DNA of 64,000 nucleotides, from the NCBI RefSeq assembly GCF_039832105.1, contig NZ_JBDOHS010000003.1, positions 186,001-250,000 of the forward strand, read 5' to 3'. Under the pieces are notes generated by a model that saw nothing but the letters and a program-made list of their open reading frames with translations, did no database searches and was not told where the DNA came from. Positions within the stretch are counted from its first letter, which is position 1. Each line of letters begins with the position of its first letter. Made by a program: the position numbers and the translations under genes. The stretch comes from Dorea_A sp016295505. Lineage in GTDB: Bacteria > Bacillota > Clostridia > Lachnospirales > Lachnospiraceae. This document shows, one piece after another, positions 55,538-64,000 of the stretch.

Positions 55538-55981
55538 TTAAAAAATCCCAAATATTTTTTCTCTGAATGAATTATAGATAAAATCATAGTCCGCGTAACT
55601 GAACTGGCTCTCTTTGAATCTTGACCGCCATTCATCACACAGGGCATCCGCAATCAATTTACTGTGTTCATGTTCTGTTTTTAAGAGTGCAGGAAACACA
55701 AAATAAATCATATACATATTAAGATCTGCCTGCAAAGAGGAAGGAATTTTCTTTCGTATCCCTTTCGAAAATGTGTTGTCAACTGCATCCACAAAACATA
55801 CTGCCAACTCTTTCGCTGCAATTTCTTTTTCTTCCGCTTTATCCACATAATCTGTCATTTCTGTGAGATAATGACCATACTTTTCTATGAATATCCCCAT
55901 GTTCTTTTCATAAGACTTCTTTTTAAGGTGATTCATCATTTGCCTGTAATCTTCAAAAATTGTCTGAACATCCTTTAACAT
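55538..55981 (-). CDS. Hypothetical protein, 147 residues
   Basis: I do not recognise this soluble, mostly helical protein. It has mixed charge, two tyrosine-rich stretches (YMIYFVFPALL, YADYDFIYNSF) and no signal peptide. GGGAGGAAG precedes the ATG. It lies between the fuc AraC gene and the binding-protein terminator and is transcribed by itself. Lachnospiraceae genomes often contain such small helical proteins without assigned function. Confidence 0.7.
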   Translation of the reverse strand: MLKDVQTIFEDYRQMMNHLKKKSYEKNMGIFIEKYGHYLTEMTDYVDKAEEKEIAAKELAVCFVDAVDNTFSKGIRKKIPSSLQADLNMYMIYFVFPALLKTEHEHSKLIADALCDEWRSRFKESQFSYADYDFIYNSFREKIFGIF

Positions 55982-56042
55982 CTTCTTCCTCCCGAATTAC
56001 AATCTTAGTGTCATTATATCGTGAACGTTCTTATAAATCAAT

Positions 56043-56069
56043 AAAGGAACCGAAAAATTCGGTTCCTTT
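56043..56069 (-). terminator. Terminator of the Rbs-type ABC operon
   Basis: AAAGGAACCGAA / TTCGGTTCCTTT, a 12-bp perfect stem with a 3-base loop, about 33 bases past the binding-protein stop on the minus strand. Confidence 0.88.
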
Positions 56070-56101
56070 CATTCACATATAACACCTGTCTGAGACTAAG
56101 A

Positions 56102-57220
56102 TTAGTCGTAAAGGTTTGGAGCGATGTCATCAGCTTCCATGTTCTCTGCATTGTACCAGTAACCATCCATTGGGATATCAGCAACTTCGTTTCCATCACA
56201 GATATCATTTAATGTGTAGATACATTTGTATCCCATCATTAATGGAGACTGTGTTACAGATCCGATTAACTGACCATCAAGAATAGCTTCTTTCTGTGGA
56301 GTACCAGCGTCAAATCCTGCACCGATGATTCCATCTTCGCCTAATTTATTCAGTGTAGCATTAGCACCGATAACACCTTCAGCTGTTGTCTGGTTTGAAC
56401 CAAAGATTGCGATTGTGTCGTCTTTAGACATAATCTTGTTAGCTTCTGTTGTAGCTAAGTCTACTGTTGTCTGAGCCGGAACAGCAACTTCGATGATAAC
56501 TTCTGCTTCAGCTTCTGCTGCATTGTTTTCTGTAGCATTTACATAGAATTCGTTTCCTACTACAGCAACTTTCTTGCCAGCACCTTCGCAAAGTTCTTTC
56601 ATCTTGTTGATGAATCCCATACCACGCTGCTGAATGTTCAGAGCTGTAGCATCCTGGTTAACTTCACCGATTCTAACTTTAGCGTCTGTTGTAGCTGCTT
56701 TAACTTTTTCTTCGATAACCGGGAACATATTTTCTGCTGCACAAGCACCAGCTGCTTCGTTATCTGTTGCAACTGTAGCATATACAGAACCTTCCGGAGC
56801 GTCATCAACACCTGTATCGAAACATACAACTGGGATACCAGCTTCTGCTGCTTTTGCAAGTGAATCAAGAACAGCCTTTGTATCACAAGCTGCTAATCCA
56901 ATACCTGCTGGTTTCTTTTCGATTGCGTTGTCAAGCATCTGAACCTGGTCAGCGATATCAGACTCGTTAGCCGGTCCGTTACAGTTAGCTGTTACACCTA
57001 ACTCTTCACAAGCCTGCTCTACACCTTTAACAGCTGCCTGCCAGTATGTAGACTGGAAAGATTTTACGATGATTTCAAATGATCTGTCACCCGAAGCCTC
57101 TCCACTTTCTTCTGTTTCTGCATCCCCTTCTGCTGATGAGTCATCTTTTGATCCGCATCCTACTGCCAATGTCATTACCATAGCAGTACTAAGCAATAAC
57201 GCTAAGATTCTCTTTTTCAT
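56102..57220 (-). CDS. Sugar-binding lipoprotein of an Rbs/Mgl-type ABC importer
   Basis: A 372-residue lipoprotein (lipobox LAVGC, Cys about residue 22) with an acidic Ser-rich linker and a type 1 periplasmic-binding fold (FEIIVKSFQSTYWQAAVKGV, CFDTGVDDAPEGSVYATVATDNEA). It captures a monosaccharide outside the cell and hands it to the two permeases. Fourth gene of the operon, AAGGAGG before the ATG. Neighbouring fucose genes make L-fucose or a related sugar a fair guess. Confidence 0.93.
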   Translation of the reverse strand: MKKRILALLLSTAMVMTLAVGCGSKDDSSAEGDAETEESGEASGDRSFEIIVKSFQSTYWQAAVKGVEQACEELGVTANCNGPANESDIADQVQMLDNAIEKKPAGIGLAACDTKAVLDSLAKAAEAGIPVVCFDTGVDDAPEGSVYATVATDNEAAGACAAENMFPVIEEKVKAATTDAKVRIGEVNQDATALNIQQRGMGFINKMKELCEGAGKKVAVVGNEFYVNATENNAAEAEAEVIIEVAVPAQTTVDLATTEANKIMSKDDTIAIFGSNQTTAEGVIGANATLNKLGEDGIIGAGFDAGTPQKEAILDGQLIGSVTQSPLMMGYKCIYTLNDICDGNEVADIPMDGYWYNAENMEADDIAPNLYD

Positions 57221-57285
57221 TTTTTGTTTCCTCCTTTTGAGTTTTAATTTATATGAAGTCTCCCGACATCATAATCATGAAATTT

Positions 57286-58260
57286 TTATACTACTTTTTT
57301 CTTCTTAATATCAACCAATACCGCAAGTATTAATACGATACCAGTACAAATCTGCTGCCAGTTTGCCTGTAATCCGATGAACGGTAAACCAACCTTCATC
57401 AAACTGATAACCATAACTCCAAGGAATGTTCCCAGGATTGTTCCAGATCCACCTGATGCAGACACGCCCCCTACGATTGCTCCGCCGATAGCATCCATTT
57501 CAAAACCTGCACCGGCACCCGGATAGATTGTTGCATATGTACTAGCGTATGCAATACCTGCAAGACCCGCAAAGAATCCTGAAATTACGTATGCAAATAC
57601 GTGGTAGAATTTTACATTAACACCTGATAACTTTGTAGCTTCTTTGTTACTTCCGATTGCAATTGTGTAGCGTCCGATTTTTGTATGATTCAATACGAAG
57701 GACATGATCACTACCAGTACAACGATAAAGATAATACCGGAAGGAATAACCTTTCCTTCTGCTGTTGTGAACTTAAATACTTTTCTGAACCATCCATCTG
57801 CTGCTAAAGCTGAAGGCCAGGATACACCAAATCCACCACACAGCGCAGGTCCAAGACCACGAGTAATCATACAAGTACAAAGAGTAGCAAGGAATGGTGG
57901 CAAATCCATAATTGCTATAAGCACACCATTAAATAATCCAATCAAAACACCCAACAAAATAGTTATTAATAAAGCAACTGCTACTGGAATTCCTTTATGT
58001 ACAATCAGATAACCACCAACCAGCGAATAACATACAAGACCAGTACCGATAGAAAGATCTACACCACCTGTGATCAACGGAAAGGTTACTCCAATTGCCA
58101 TCAGTGCAACGTAGTAAGCACAATCCCATACACTTACAAATGTAGAGTAAGTTCTAAAACTTGGGCTAAGAAAGCTGAAGACTATCGTCATCGCAAGAAC
58201 GATCCCAAGCACAATGGCTTCGCGTCCACTTATTATACCAAAACGTTTTTTATTTCCCAT
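57286..58260 (-). CDS. RbsC-like sugar ABC permease
   Basis: A 324-residue membrane protein with about nine helices; VTFPLITGGVDLSIGTGLV, NGVLIAIMDLPPFLATLCT and GAIVGGVSASGGSGTILGT are the usual CUT2 permease signatures. AGGAGTATTT precedes the ATG, 14 bases after the ATPase. It differs from the second permease of the operon (59803-60777); two unlike permeases imply a heterodimer. Confidence 0.93.
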   Translation of the reverse strand: MGNKKRFGIISGREAIVLGIVLAMTIVFSFLSPSFRTYSTFVSVWDCAYYVALMAIGVTFPLITGGVDLSIGTGLVCYSLVGGYLIVHKGIPVAVALLITILLGVLIGLFNGVLIAIMDLPPFLATLCTCMITRGLGPALCGGFGVSWPSALAADGWFRKVFKFTTAEGKVIPSGIIFIVVLVVIMSFVLNHTKIGRYTIAIGSNKEATKLSGVNVKFYHVFAYVISGFFAGLAGIAYASTYATIYPGAGAGFEMDAIGGAIVGGVSASGGSGTILGTFLGVMVISLMKVGLPFIGLQANWQQICTGIVLILAVLVDIKKKKVV

Positions 58261-58274
58261 CTTAAATACTCCTC

Positions 58275-59771
58275 CTAATCAATCTCTCTTGTTGCGAGGT
58301 TCATGATATTTTCCTGAGTTGCCTCTGCAATATCAATTTCACCTGTTTTCTTACCTTCACACATGACTACTATACGATCGCTCATACGTAAGATTTCTGT
58401 CATTTCTGAGGAAATCATGATGATTGATTTACCTTCTGATGCTAATTTATTCATGAGTTTGTAAATTTCATTCTTAGCACCAACGTCAATACCTCTGGTA
58501 GGTTCGTCAAAGATCAGGATCTGACAATCACGTGTCAACCATTTTGCAATAACTATTTTCTGCTGGTTACCACCTGATAAGTTGATTACCAGCTGATCGA
58601 TACTCGGAGTTTTTGTATCCAATGCTTCTACATACTTCTTTGCAACTTCTGCTTCTTTCTTTTTATCAATGAAGATTCCGTTAGCGAAGTCATTCAAGTT
58701 TGCCATTGTTGTATTTTCAGCAACTGTTTTTTGAACTACACAACCATATCTCTTTCTGTCTTCTGAAAGATAACCAATACCATTCTTAACAGCATCTTCC
58801 GGAGATTTAATCTCCACTTTCTTTCCATTGATATAAATATCACCACTGTCTTTTGGATCTGCACCAAACAAAGCACGAGCTGTTTCTGTACGTCCAGCAC
58901 CCATAAGTCCTGAGAAGCCAAGGATTTCACCTTTTCGCAGTTCAAAGCTTACGTTTTGTACCATCTTGCCGGCATTTAAGTTTTCAACTTTTAATACTAC
59001 CGGAGCATCCTTCGGAACAGCACTTTCTGTCTTAGGATCTTCGTAAATAACACGACCAACCATCATGTTGATGATGTCTTCTTTTGTTGAATCTTTTGTA
59101 ATGATCGTTCCAACATATGCACCATCACGCATTACTGTTACACGGTCTGTGATCACCTTAATTTCATCCATACGATGTGAGATATATACCATACCGATAT
59201 CTTTCTTCTTAAGGTCTCTGATGATCTTAAACATTTCTTCAATTTCAGACTCTGTAAGAGCTGCTGAAGGTTCGTCAAAGATAATGATCTTTGCATCGAA
59301 TGAAATTGCTTTTGCAATTTCACACATCTGCTGCTTACCTACCGTAAGATTTGACATCTGCTCTGTAGGATCGATGTCAATATTCAATCTGTCGAAGAGT
59401 TTCTTTGCTTCTTCGTTCATTTTTTTGTCATCGATTCTGATTCCACGTTTGAATTCTCTTCCGATGAAAAGGTTCTGTGCAACTGTCAAATGTCCTAACA
59501 TGTTAAGTTCCTGATGAACGATAACAATACCGGCATCCTGAGCCTCTCTTGTATTTTTGAATTCTACTTCTTTTCCTTCATATGTAATTGTACCGGAGTC
59601 TTTTGTATAGATACCTGTCAATACTTTCATTAAAGTAGATTTTCCAGCACCGTTTTCACCCATGAGTGCAAGAACTTCACCTTTTCTGATTTCCAAATCT
59701 ACATGATCTAACGCATGAACACCTGGGAAGGACTTATCAATACCTTTCATTGTTAAAATAATATCACCCAT
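58275..59771 (-). CDS. Sugar ABC transporter ATPase with two ABC domains (RbsA/MglA type)
   Basis: A 498-residue duplicated ATPase. The first domain has a normal Walker A (GENGAGKSTLMKVL), signature LTVGKQQMCEIAKA and Walker B IIIFDEPSAALTE. The second has a degenerate Walker A (GLMGAGRTETARALF, no GKS/T), signature LSGGNQQKIVIAKWL and IFDEPTRGID. This asymmetry is normal for CUT2 systems. Powers import through the two permeases. Confidence 0.95.
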   Translation of the reverse strand: MGDIILTMKGIDKSFPGVHALDHVDLEIRKGEVLALMGENGAGKSTLMKVLTGIYTKDSGTITYEGKEVEFKNTREAQDAGIVIVHQELNMLGHLTVAQNLFIGREFKRGIRIDDKKMNEEAKKLFDRLNIDIDPTEQMSNLTVGKQQMCEIAKAISFDAKIIIFDEPSAALTESEIEEMFKIIRDLKKKDIGMVYISHRMDEIKVITDRVTVMRDGAYVGTIITKDSTKEDIINMMVGRVIYEDPKTESAVPKDAPVVLKVENLNAGKMVQNVSFELRKGEILGFSGLMGAGRTETARALFGADPKDSGDIYINGKKVEIKSPEDAVKNGIGYLSEDRKRYGCVVQKTVAENTTMANLNDFANGIFIDKKKEAEVAKKYVEALDTKTPSIDQLVINLSGGNQQKIVIAKWLTRDCQILIFDEPTRGIDVGAKNEIYKLMNKLASEGKSIIMISSEMTEILRMSDRIVVMCEGKKTGEIDIAEATQENIMNLATREID

Positions 59772-59802
59772 TTTATTACCTCTCCTTTCTATGTACTCTT
59801 AA

Positions 59803-60777
59803 CTAGTTCTTTCTGCGTCTTGCAGATACATCTGAGTAAACTGCTGCGATTACAATCAATCCAGTAATAATAAATTGGTAATCCTTTGAGAAGCCAAGTG
59901 CAAGAATACCTTGTTGTAAAAGAGAAATAATAAATGTTCCGATGACTGTACCACTGATAGAAGCAAGTCCGCCAACCATTGATGTACCACCCATTACACA
60001 GCAGGCAATTGCTTCGTTGTTGTATTGATCTCCGTATCCCGGCTGAACTGTTGTGTAAGCTGCCACAAAGAAAATTGATCCAATTCCAACAAGCACACCA
60101 CAGATAACGTATGCCAACATTTTCCATTTTTTCGTATTAACGCCCGAAAGTCTTACTGCTTCTTCGTTACTTCCCAGGCAAAGGATGTAACGTCCGATCT
60201 TTGTTTTGTTCAATACTACTGCACAAATAATTGCTACAGCCAGGAAGATAACAAGACCTACCGGAAAACCATTGCAACTGATGATATTTCTGTACCAACC
60301 GTCAGCCGCTGATGACTGAGGCCAGCTTACTGACTGTGTTTTTGTAAATACTGCCGCAATACCCTTTGCAATATTCATACTAGCCATTGATACGATAAAT
60401 GGTGGAACATTCCAAAACGCTACCAGATAACCATTCCAAATACCAAATGCCAATCCAATCACAACAGAAAGAATCAATGCTGCAACCATCGGAACACCGT
60501 GTGTTGTTAAGCAGTAACCTGAAACAAGTGCACAGCAGAACATTACCGGTCCGATCGAGAAGTCAATACCTCCCGTTGCAATTACGAAAGTAACACCCAA
60601 TGCCAAGAACCCCAGGAAATAAACATAGTTCAAGGTATTCAGCAAACGTGAGACTCCGAAAAATTCGCCGCCCGTCAAAACTCCAAACAACAGATATAGC
60701 AGGAGCATCAGCGCCACGAGGACAATTCTATTAAACCCCACCTTTTTTACAAATGCATTTTGTTTAATTTTTTCCAC
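59803..60777 (-). CDS. RbsC-like sugar ABC permease, first gene of the operon
   Basis: A 324-residue permease with the CUT2 signatures (GVTFVIATGGIDFSIGPVM, NGYLVAFWNVPPFIVSMAS, GGTSMVGGLASISGTVIG). Start codon GTG with GAGGAGG 7 bases upstream. The gap to the LacI gene (255 bases) carries operator-like sites. Paired with the permease at 57286-58260, which is the other half of the pore. Confidence 0.93.
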   Translation of the reverse strand: MEKIKQNAFVKKVGFNRIVLVALMLLLYLLFGVLTGGEFFGVSRLLNTLNYVYFLGFLALGVTFVIATGGIDFSIGPVMFCCALVSGYCLTTHGVPMVAALILSVVIGLAFGIWNGYLVAFWNVPPFIVSMASMNIAKGIAAVFTKTQSVSWPQSSAADGWYRNIISCNGFPVGLVIFLAVAIICAVVLNKTKIGRYILCLGSNEEAVRLSGVNTKKWKMLAYVICGVLVGIGSIFFVAAYTTVQPGYGDQYNNEAIACCVMGGTSMVGGLASISGTVIGTFIISLLQQGILALGFSKDYQFIITGLIVIAAVYSDVSARRRKN

Positions 60778-60858
60778 CTTTATTCCTCCTCCATAATTAA
60801 TGCCACAAAAAAATCGAACTCAACGTCTGATTCAACGTGAACTTCCATGCAAAATATC

Positions 60859-60872
60859 GCAAAACGTTTCGT
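60859..60872. promoter_or_regulatory. LacI-type operator upstream of the ABC operon
   Basis: GCAAAACGTTTCGT, a pseudo-palindrome with central CG, 80 bases upstream of the first permease start. One of three sites of the same form around the LacI gene; position fits repression of the transporter promoter. CcpA binding cannot be excluded, as cre sites look similar. Confidence 0.6.
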
Positions 60873-61022
60873 TTTCTATCGTTCGTCATTTTTTCACACA
60901 TTCCCCGTTCGATTCCGCATCTTATAGTGCATATTATACTAGCATTTTCCAGTTCAGTCAATATGGTTTTAGGTCATTTCTATACTTTTTTCGTATTACT
61001 TTTCGTTTTTTTTATTCACAAG

Positions 61023-61036
61023 GCAAAACGTTTCAC
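61023..61036. promoter_or_regulatory. LacI-type operator at the end of the regulator gene
   Basis: GCAAAACGTTTCAC, 11 of 14 or better identical to the site at 60859, overlapping the stop codon of the LacI gene; 164 bases from the first site, a spacing compatible with DNA looping. Confidence 0.5.
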
Positions 61037-62034
61037 CCAATATCGCGAATCGATTCACCCTTCTGTATTTTTGCACTAAAACTCAACTTTATCGGTTCCT
61101 CTGTATTTTTTTCTGTAATCCTGTCTAAAATCACTCTTACCGCGTTATTGCAGAGCGTTTCCATCGGCTGAACCATGAGCCAAAGACGTGGTCTGACTAC
61201 ACTGGATACCAGCAAATCATCGAAACCGAATATAGAGATATCATCCGGAACTGAAAGATCCGACTCATTCACTGCCATCACACCACCAAGTGCCACTTCG
61301 TAATTACTTAGAAATACTGCCGTCGGTCGATCTTCCATTTCCATTAATTGTTTCATTTCCTTATATCCTTGTTCAACAGAAAAGCCTCCCAGCTTTATAT
61401 AATCTTCACGAAGTTCTATACCTGCATTGTCCAACGCATCTTTGTATCCTTTCATACGCTCAATTCCTGTATCCGCAATATTCGAACCAATAATTGCTAT
61501 TTTTGTATGATGATGATCCAACAGAATCTGCACTGCACGATAAGCCGCAACTCTATTATCAATACACACACAATCAAAACTTGTATCCTGAAACGAACGG
61601 TCAACCAGCACGACCGGAATCCCATCCTTTTTCGTCGGATCCAGAAATCTCCCACTGATGCTTACCGGAATAGCAATGATTCCGTCCACTTTTCGGTTAA
61701 TCAAAAACCGCACATTCTCTTCTTCAATCTGCTCATCATTGCAAGAGTCACAAATCATCATTCCATACCCGTTTTTTCGTAATTCCTGCCCCAAAAAATG
61801 GATGATCTGACTTGTGAAAAAGCTGGAGATATCGTATACCATAACCCCGACCGTTTTTGTTTTGTTCTTTACAAGACCTCTCGCGATTTCATTCACCTCG
61901 TAATTCAGTTCTTTAATCGCCTTTTCGATTAAGACTTTGTTTTCCGGTAAAACATTTCCTCCATTGAGATATTTGGAAATCGTAGCCATCGACAGACCCG
62001 TTTTAATTTTAACGTCTTTCATTGTAGCTGCCAT
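61033..62034 (-). CDS. LacI-family transcription regulator of the ABC operon
   Basis: A 333-residue repressor: N-terminal HTH (MKDVKIKTGLSMATISKYLN), hinge (NEIARGLVKNKTKTVGVMV) and a periplasmic-binding-like sensor domain (AIPVSISGRFL, FLSNYEVALGGVMAVNES, SIFGFDDLLVSSVVRPRL). GAGAGGTG precedes the ATG. It lies upstream of the operon in the same direction and has operator-like sites on both sides, so it is likely to repress the importer and itself, with the transported sugar as inducer. Confidence 0.94.
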   Translation of the reverse strand: MAATMKDVKIKTGLSMATISKYLNGGNVLPENKVLIEKAIKELNYEVNEIARGLVKNKTKTVGVMVYDISSFFTSQIIHFLGQELRKNGYGMMICDSCNDEQIEEENVRFLINRKVDGIIAIPVSISGRFLDPTKKDGIPVVLVDRSFQDTSFDCVCIDNRVAAYRAVQILLDHHHTKIAIIGSNIADTGIERMKGYKDALDNAGIELREDYIKLGGFSVEQGYKEMKQLMEMEDRPTAVFLSNYEVALGGVMAVNESDLSVPDDISIFGFDDLLVSSVVRPRLWLMVQPMETLCNNAVRVILDRITEKNTEEPIKLSFSAKIQKGESIRDIG

Positions 62035-62064
62035 ACTGCAACACCTCTCATCCTTTCTACACCA

Positions 62065-62080
62065 AACGAACCGTTTCGCT
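62065..62080. promoter_or_regulatory. LacI-type operator upstream of the regulator gene
   Basis: On the minus strand GCGAAACGGTTCGT, matching the form GC(A/G)AAACG(T/G)TTC of the other two sites, 31-46 bases before the LacI start. Suggests autoregulation. Confidence 0.55.
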
Positions 62081-62212
62081 GTGTTATGTCTTTCATTATG
62101 CCATAATTATTTTTCAAGTCAATATCTCTTTTTTAATTTTCAGAAAAATTATTTTCATCAGTTCATATTTGTAGTATACTATTGGGGTATATAAAACAAA
62201 TTGGAGGTTATT

Positions 62213-62722
62213 ATGAAAACTAATCGCAAAGTTTTTTGTGTGATTCTTGCTTTTGTACTTAGCATTTTCACTCTTACCGGATGCAGTTCTTCTTTAAGCA
62301 TTCCATTCACTGAGATTACATGGGAAAATTCTTTAGAGGACGTCGAGGAGCTGGAAGGAGATGTTTTAGAAACATATGATTCTACATATGGCGGAACAAC
62401 TTATTCCTATGAGAAGTCTTATAAAGATATCGATGGCGTTGTAAAATACATGCTAGATGAAGATGGAAAAATCGTATGCATCGCATGGCAATGCACCCTG
62501 GACAGCCAGGAAGAACTGGACGACATTTATGAGACGATTTTAGACGAGACAACAGATCAGTACGGGGAATGCGACTTTACCCCGCCAAACTACAATTCAA
62601 AAGCCAATGTATGGTACCTGGATAATGGAAATATCTCCATTTTTACAGTTTCTGCATCAACAGCTTACACGCTCCAATATACGTTTACACACCCTGACGT
62701 TGCAGAACGCTCAGACAAATAA
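62213..62722 (+). CDS. Small lipoprotein of unknown function
   Basis: A 169-residue lipoprotein: signal peptide VFCVILAFVLSIFTLTGC with lipobox LTGC, then an acidic domain (SLEDVEELEGDVLETYDS) containing short beta-like repeats. I do not recognise the family. The ATG at 62213 is preceded by GGAGG; an upstream TTG at 62201 contains that site. It is transcribed away from the LacI gene, with a terminator after it. Confidence 0.8.
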   Translation: MKTNRKVFCVILAFVLSIFTLTGCSSSLSIPFTEITWENSLEDVEELEGDVLETYDSTYGGTTYSYEKSYKDIDGVVKYMLDEDGKIVCIAWQCTLDSQEELDDIYETILDETTDQYGECDFTPPNYNSKANVWYLDNGNISIFTVSASTAYTLQYTFTHPDVAERSDK

Positions 62723-62735
62723 TATGTTATAAAAT

Positions 62736-62780
62736 ATGCGGCAATGAACATCACGGTATTCGCACAGTTCATTGCCGCAT
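62736..62780. terminator. Bidirectional terminator
   Basis: ATGCGGCAATGAAC (62736-62749) pairs perfectly with GTTCATTGCCGCAT (62767-62780), followed by TCTTTTTATA on the plus strand. Between the lipoprotein and the convergent aldo/keto reductase gene. Confidence 0.9.
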
Positions 62781-62799
62781 TCTTTTTATATCGTATTTT

Positions 62800-63798
62800 C
62801 TATTTTACGATAACTCCTTCTTCATCCCACAAATCATGCCAGTCTTTTGCGCCTTCCCACAAGAACACATGTCCTTTTACAAGGCGATTGCCTCTTTCCA
62901 GCGTAGCCATGGATGCCATCTCTTCTTCTGTCAACGGATCATCTATCATGCATTTCAGATTTGCTACATAGTTGTGAACAGAAAATGGGATTGGAACCTG
63001 ACCATTCTGATGAGCCCATTTCAATGCAACGATTGCCGGATGTACATTATGTGCTTTTGCAATCGCAACCACTTCCGGCATTTCCAGATCCGCAATATCC
63101 TCATCCATGATATCTCTTTCTGGTCTTCTCGGAGAGCCAATTGGCATATAACCTACCGGAAGGATATCTCTTGCTTCCAGGTATTCCTGGATTTCACGCT
63201 GCTGAAATGCAGGGTGCATTTCGATTTCAGCCGCTGCCGGTTTAATCTTCATCAGATCTAATACAGCGTCCATTTTTGGAATTGTCATATTAGAAATACC
63301 TATATGTTTGATCAATCCTTTTTCAACTAATTCTTCACATTGACGGTATGTATCCATAAATTCTTCCACCGTAAACGGTTTTGAATCCGGATTTCTTGAA
63401 TCTACATCACATTTTGGTGCATGGTAGTTCGGGAACGGCCAGTGAATGAAGTACATATCAAGATAGTCGCATTTTAAATCTTCAATACTCTTTCTGCATG
63501 CTTTTTCTACATCTCTGTGCATATCATTCCATACTTTTGACATTATGAACAGATCTTTACGTTCTACTACACCTTCATCAAATGCTGCCTGGAATACTTC
63601 CCCAATTTGTTTTTCATTTCCATAGCAGGCTGCGCAGTCAAACAAACGATAGCCACAACGAATTGCACCTGCGACTGCTCCTGATACTTCTTCTGCACTT
63701 ACACGGTCTGAACCGAAAGTTCCCATACCGATGCACGGCATTTCCACTCCTGTATAGAGTTTTTTCTTTGGTACGATTGCTGGCTCAATGAATTCCAT
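62800..63798 (-). CDS. Aldo/keto reductase
   Basis: A 332-residue NAD(P)H-dependent oxidoreductase. Catalytic tetrad visible: Asp and Tyr in FDCAACYGNE, Lys in IMSKVWND, His in YFIHWPFPN; also GISNMTIPKM. It could reduce a sugar or lactaldehyde produced in fucose breakdown, but the substrate is not set. AAGGAGAA before the ATG, 14 bases after the kinase stop, so co-transcribed with the PfkB kinase. Confidence 0.93.
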   Translation of the reverse strand: MEFIEPAIVPKKKLYTGVEMPCIGMGTFGSDRVSAEEVSGAVAGAIRCGYRLFDCAACYGNEKQIGEVFQAAFDEGVVERKDLFIMSKVWNDMHRDVEKACRKSIEDLKCDYLDMYFIHWPFPNYHAPKCDVDSRNPDSKPFTVEEFMDTYRQCEELVEKGLIKHIGISNMTIPKMDAVLDLMKIKPAAAEIEMHPAFQQREIQEYLEARDILPVGYMPIGSPRRPERDIMDEDIADLEMPEVVAIAKAHNVHPAIVALKWAHQNGQVPIPFSVHNYVANLKCMIDDPLTEEEMASMATLERGNRLVKGHVFLWEGAKDWHDLWDEEGVIVK

Positions 63799-63812
63799 AT
63801 TCGTTCTCCTTT

Positions 63813-64000
63813 TTATCTTATTTTTTTTATTTCCACTTTTGACAAAATGTTTTCCATATCTTCCACTACAAAGAATCCTGTTTCTTCTCTCAACGCTGCA
63901 GCAGCTGAGATTGCGCTTGCTTTTTTCAACGTTTCGGTAACTGTCAATCCCTCGCTCAGTCCAAGTGCAAATCCTGCAATCATAGAATCTCCGCAGCCAA
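63813..64000 (-). CDS. PfkB-family carbohydrate kinase, C-terminal part only
   Basis: About 61 C-terminal residues are visible; the gene continues beyond base 64000. GCGDSMIAGFALGLSEG is the PfkB GxGD catalytic motif (usually GAGDSFxAG), followed by a C-terminal helix region ASAISAAAALREETG as in 1-phosphofructokinase/tagatose-6-phosphate kinases. It phosphorylates a sugar or sugar phosphate. First of the two genes in this visible operon, followed by the aldo/keto reductase. Confidence 0.88.
   Translation of the reverse strand, partial: GCGDSMIAGFALGLSEGLTVTETLKKASAISAAAALREETGFFVVEDMENILSKVEIKKIR

Overview
This 64 kb window looks like a chromosomal segment of a low-to-moderate GC Firmicute, most likely a gut member of the Lachnospiraceae (Clostridia). 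The signs are strong AGGAGG ribosome sites, Gram-positive lipoproteins in place of periplasmic proteins, an Rbs-type ABC operon next to fucose genes, and an arginine deiminase cluster with a LOR/SDH-type ornithine cyclodeaminase. The species cannot be named from the sequence. There are no tRNA, rRNA, IS or CRISPR features.

Layout. 1-2.4 kb: end of a nucleotide-sugar cluster (nucleotidyltransferase, NAD-dependent sugar epimerase/dehydratase, nucleotide-sugar dehydrogenase cut by the window edge). 2.5-28.1 kb: a large accessory region. On the minus strand a six-gene operon (CASTOR/POLLUX-like channel, von Willebrand A protein, tubulin-like GTPase, membrane coiled-coil protein, 1406-residue membrane protein ending in a DA1-like zinc peptidase, secreted transglutaminase-like protein) is followed, after a break, by a TIR/beta-propeller membrane protein and a second Rossmann-type membrane protein ending in a RyR domain. 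Between these two minus-strand blocks sits a plus-strand operon of four genes: methyltransferase, TIR-Sel1 protein, membrane-anchored terpene-cyclase-like toroid, and a TrpF-like isomerase. The recurrence of TIR, RyR and CASTOR/POLLUX domains suggests an NAD-derived signalling or defence system; this is the best candidate for something undescribed.

28.4-35.2 kb: a lipoprotein operon (YARHG protein, class A beta-lactamase-like protein, amidase), a KDPG-aldolase-like enzyme with an HTH-Uma2 protein, glucose-6-phosphate isomerase and a glycerophosphodiesterase. 35.3-42.6 kb: two tandem paralogous AraC regulators facing an ABC sugar importer whose binding-protein gene carries an in-frame TAG, followed upstream by a cyclase-family hydrolase and an ADP-ribosylglycohydrolase. 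42.7-45.4 kb: LysR regulator divergent from a purine-type NCS2 permease and a phosphoribosyltransferase. 45.5-50.5 kb: an arginine-catabolism region in decay: arcC has a one-base frameshift, the carbamoyltransferase gene is reduced to its last 35 codons, while arcA and the ornithine cyclodeaminase are intact; a regulator with two AraC HTH domains lies between.

50.7-64 kb: L-fucose catabolism (FGGY kinase, fucI, fucU) with a divergent AraC regulator, then a complete Rbs/Mgl-type ABC importer operon (permease, duplicated ATPase, permease, binding protein) preceded by its LacI-family regulator and three LacI-type operator sites, a small lipoprotein, an aldo/keto reductase and a PfkB-family kinase cut by the right edge. 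Two copies of an approximately 85-nt hairpin element with a conserved 31-nt loop and diverged but still complementary stems lie at 28.3 and 45.5 kb.
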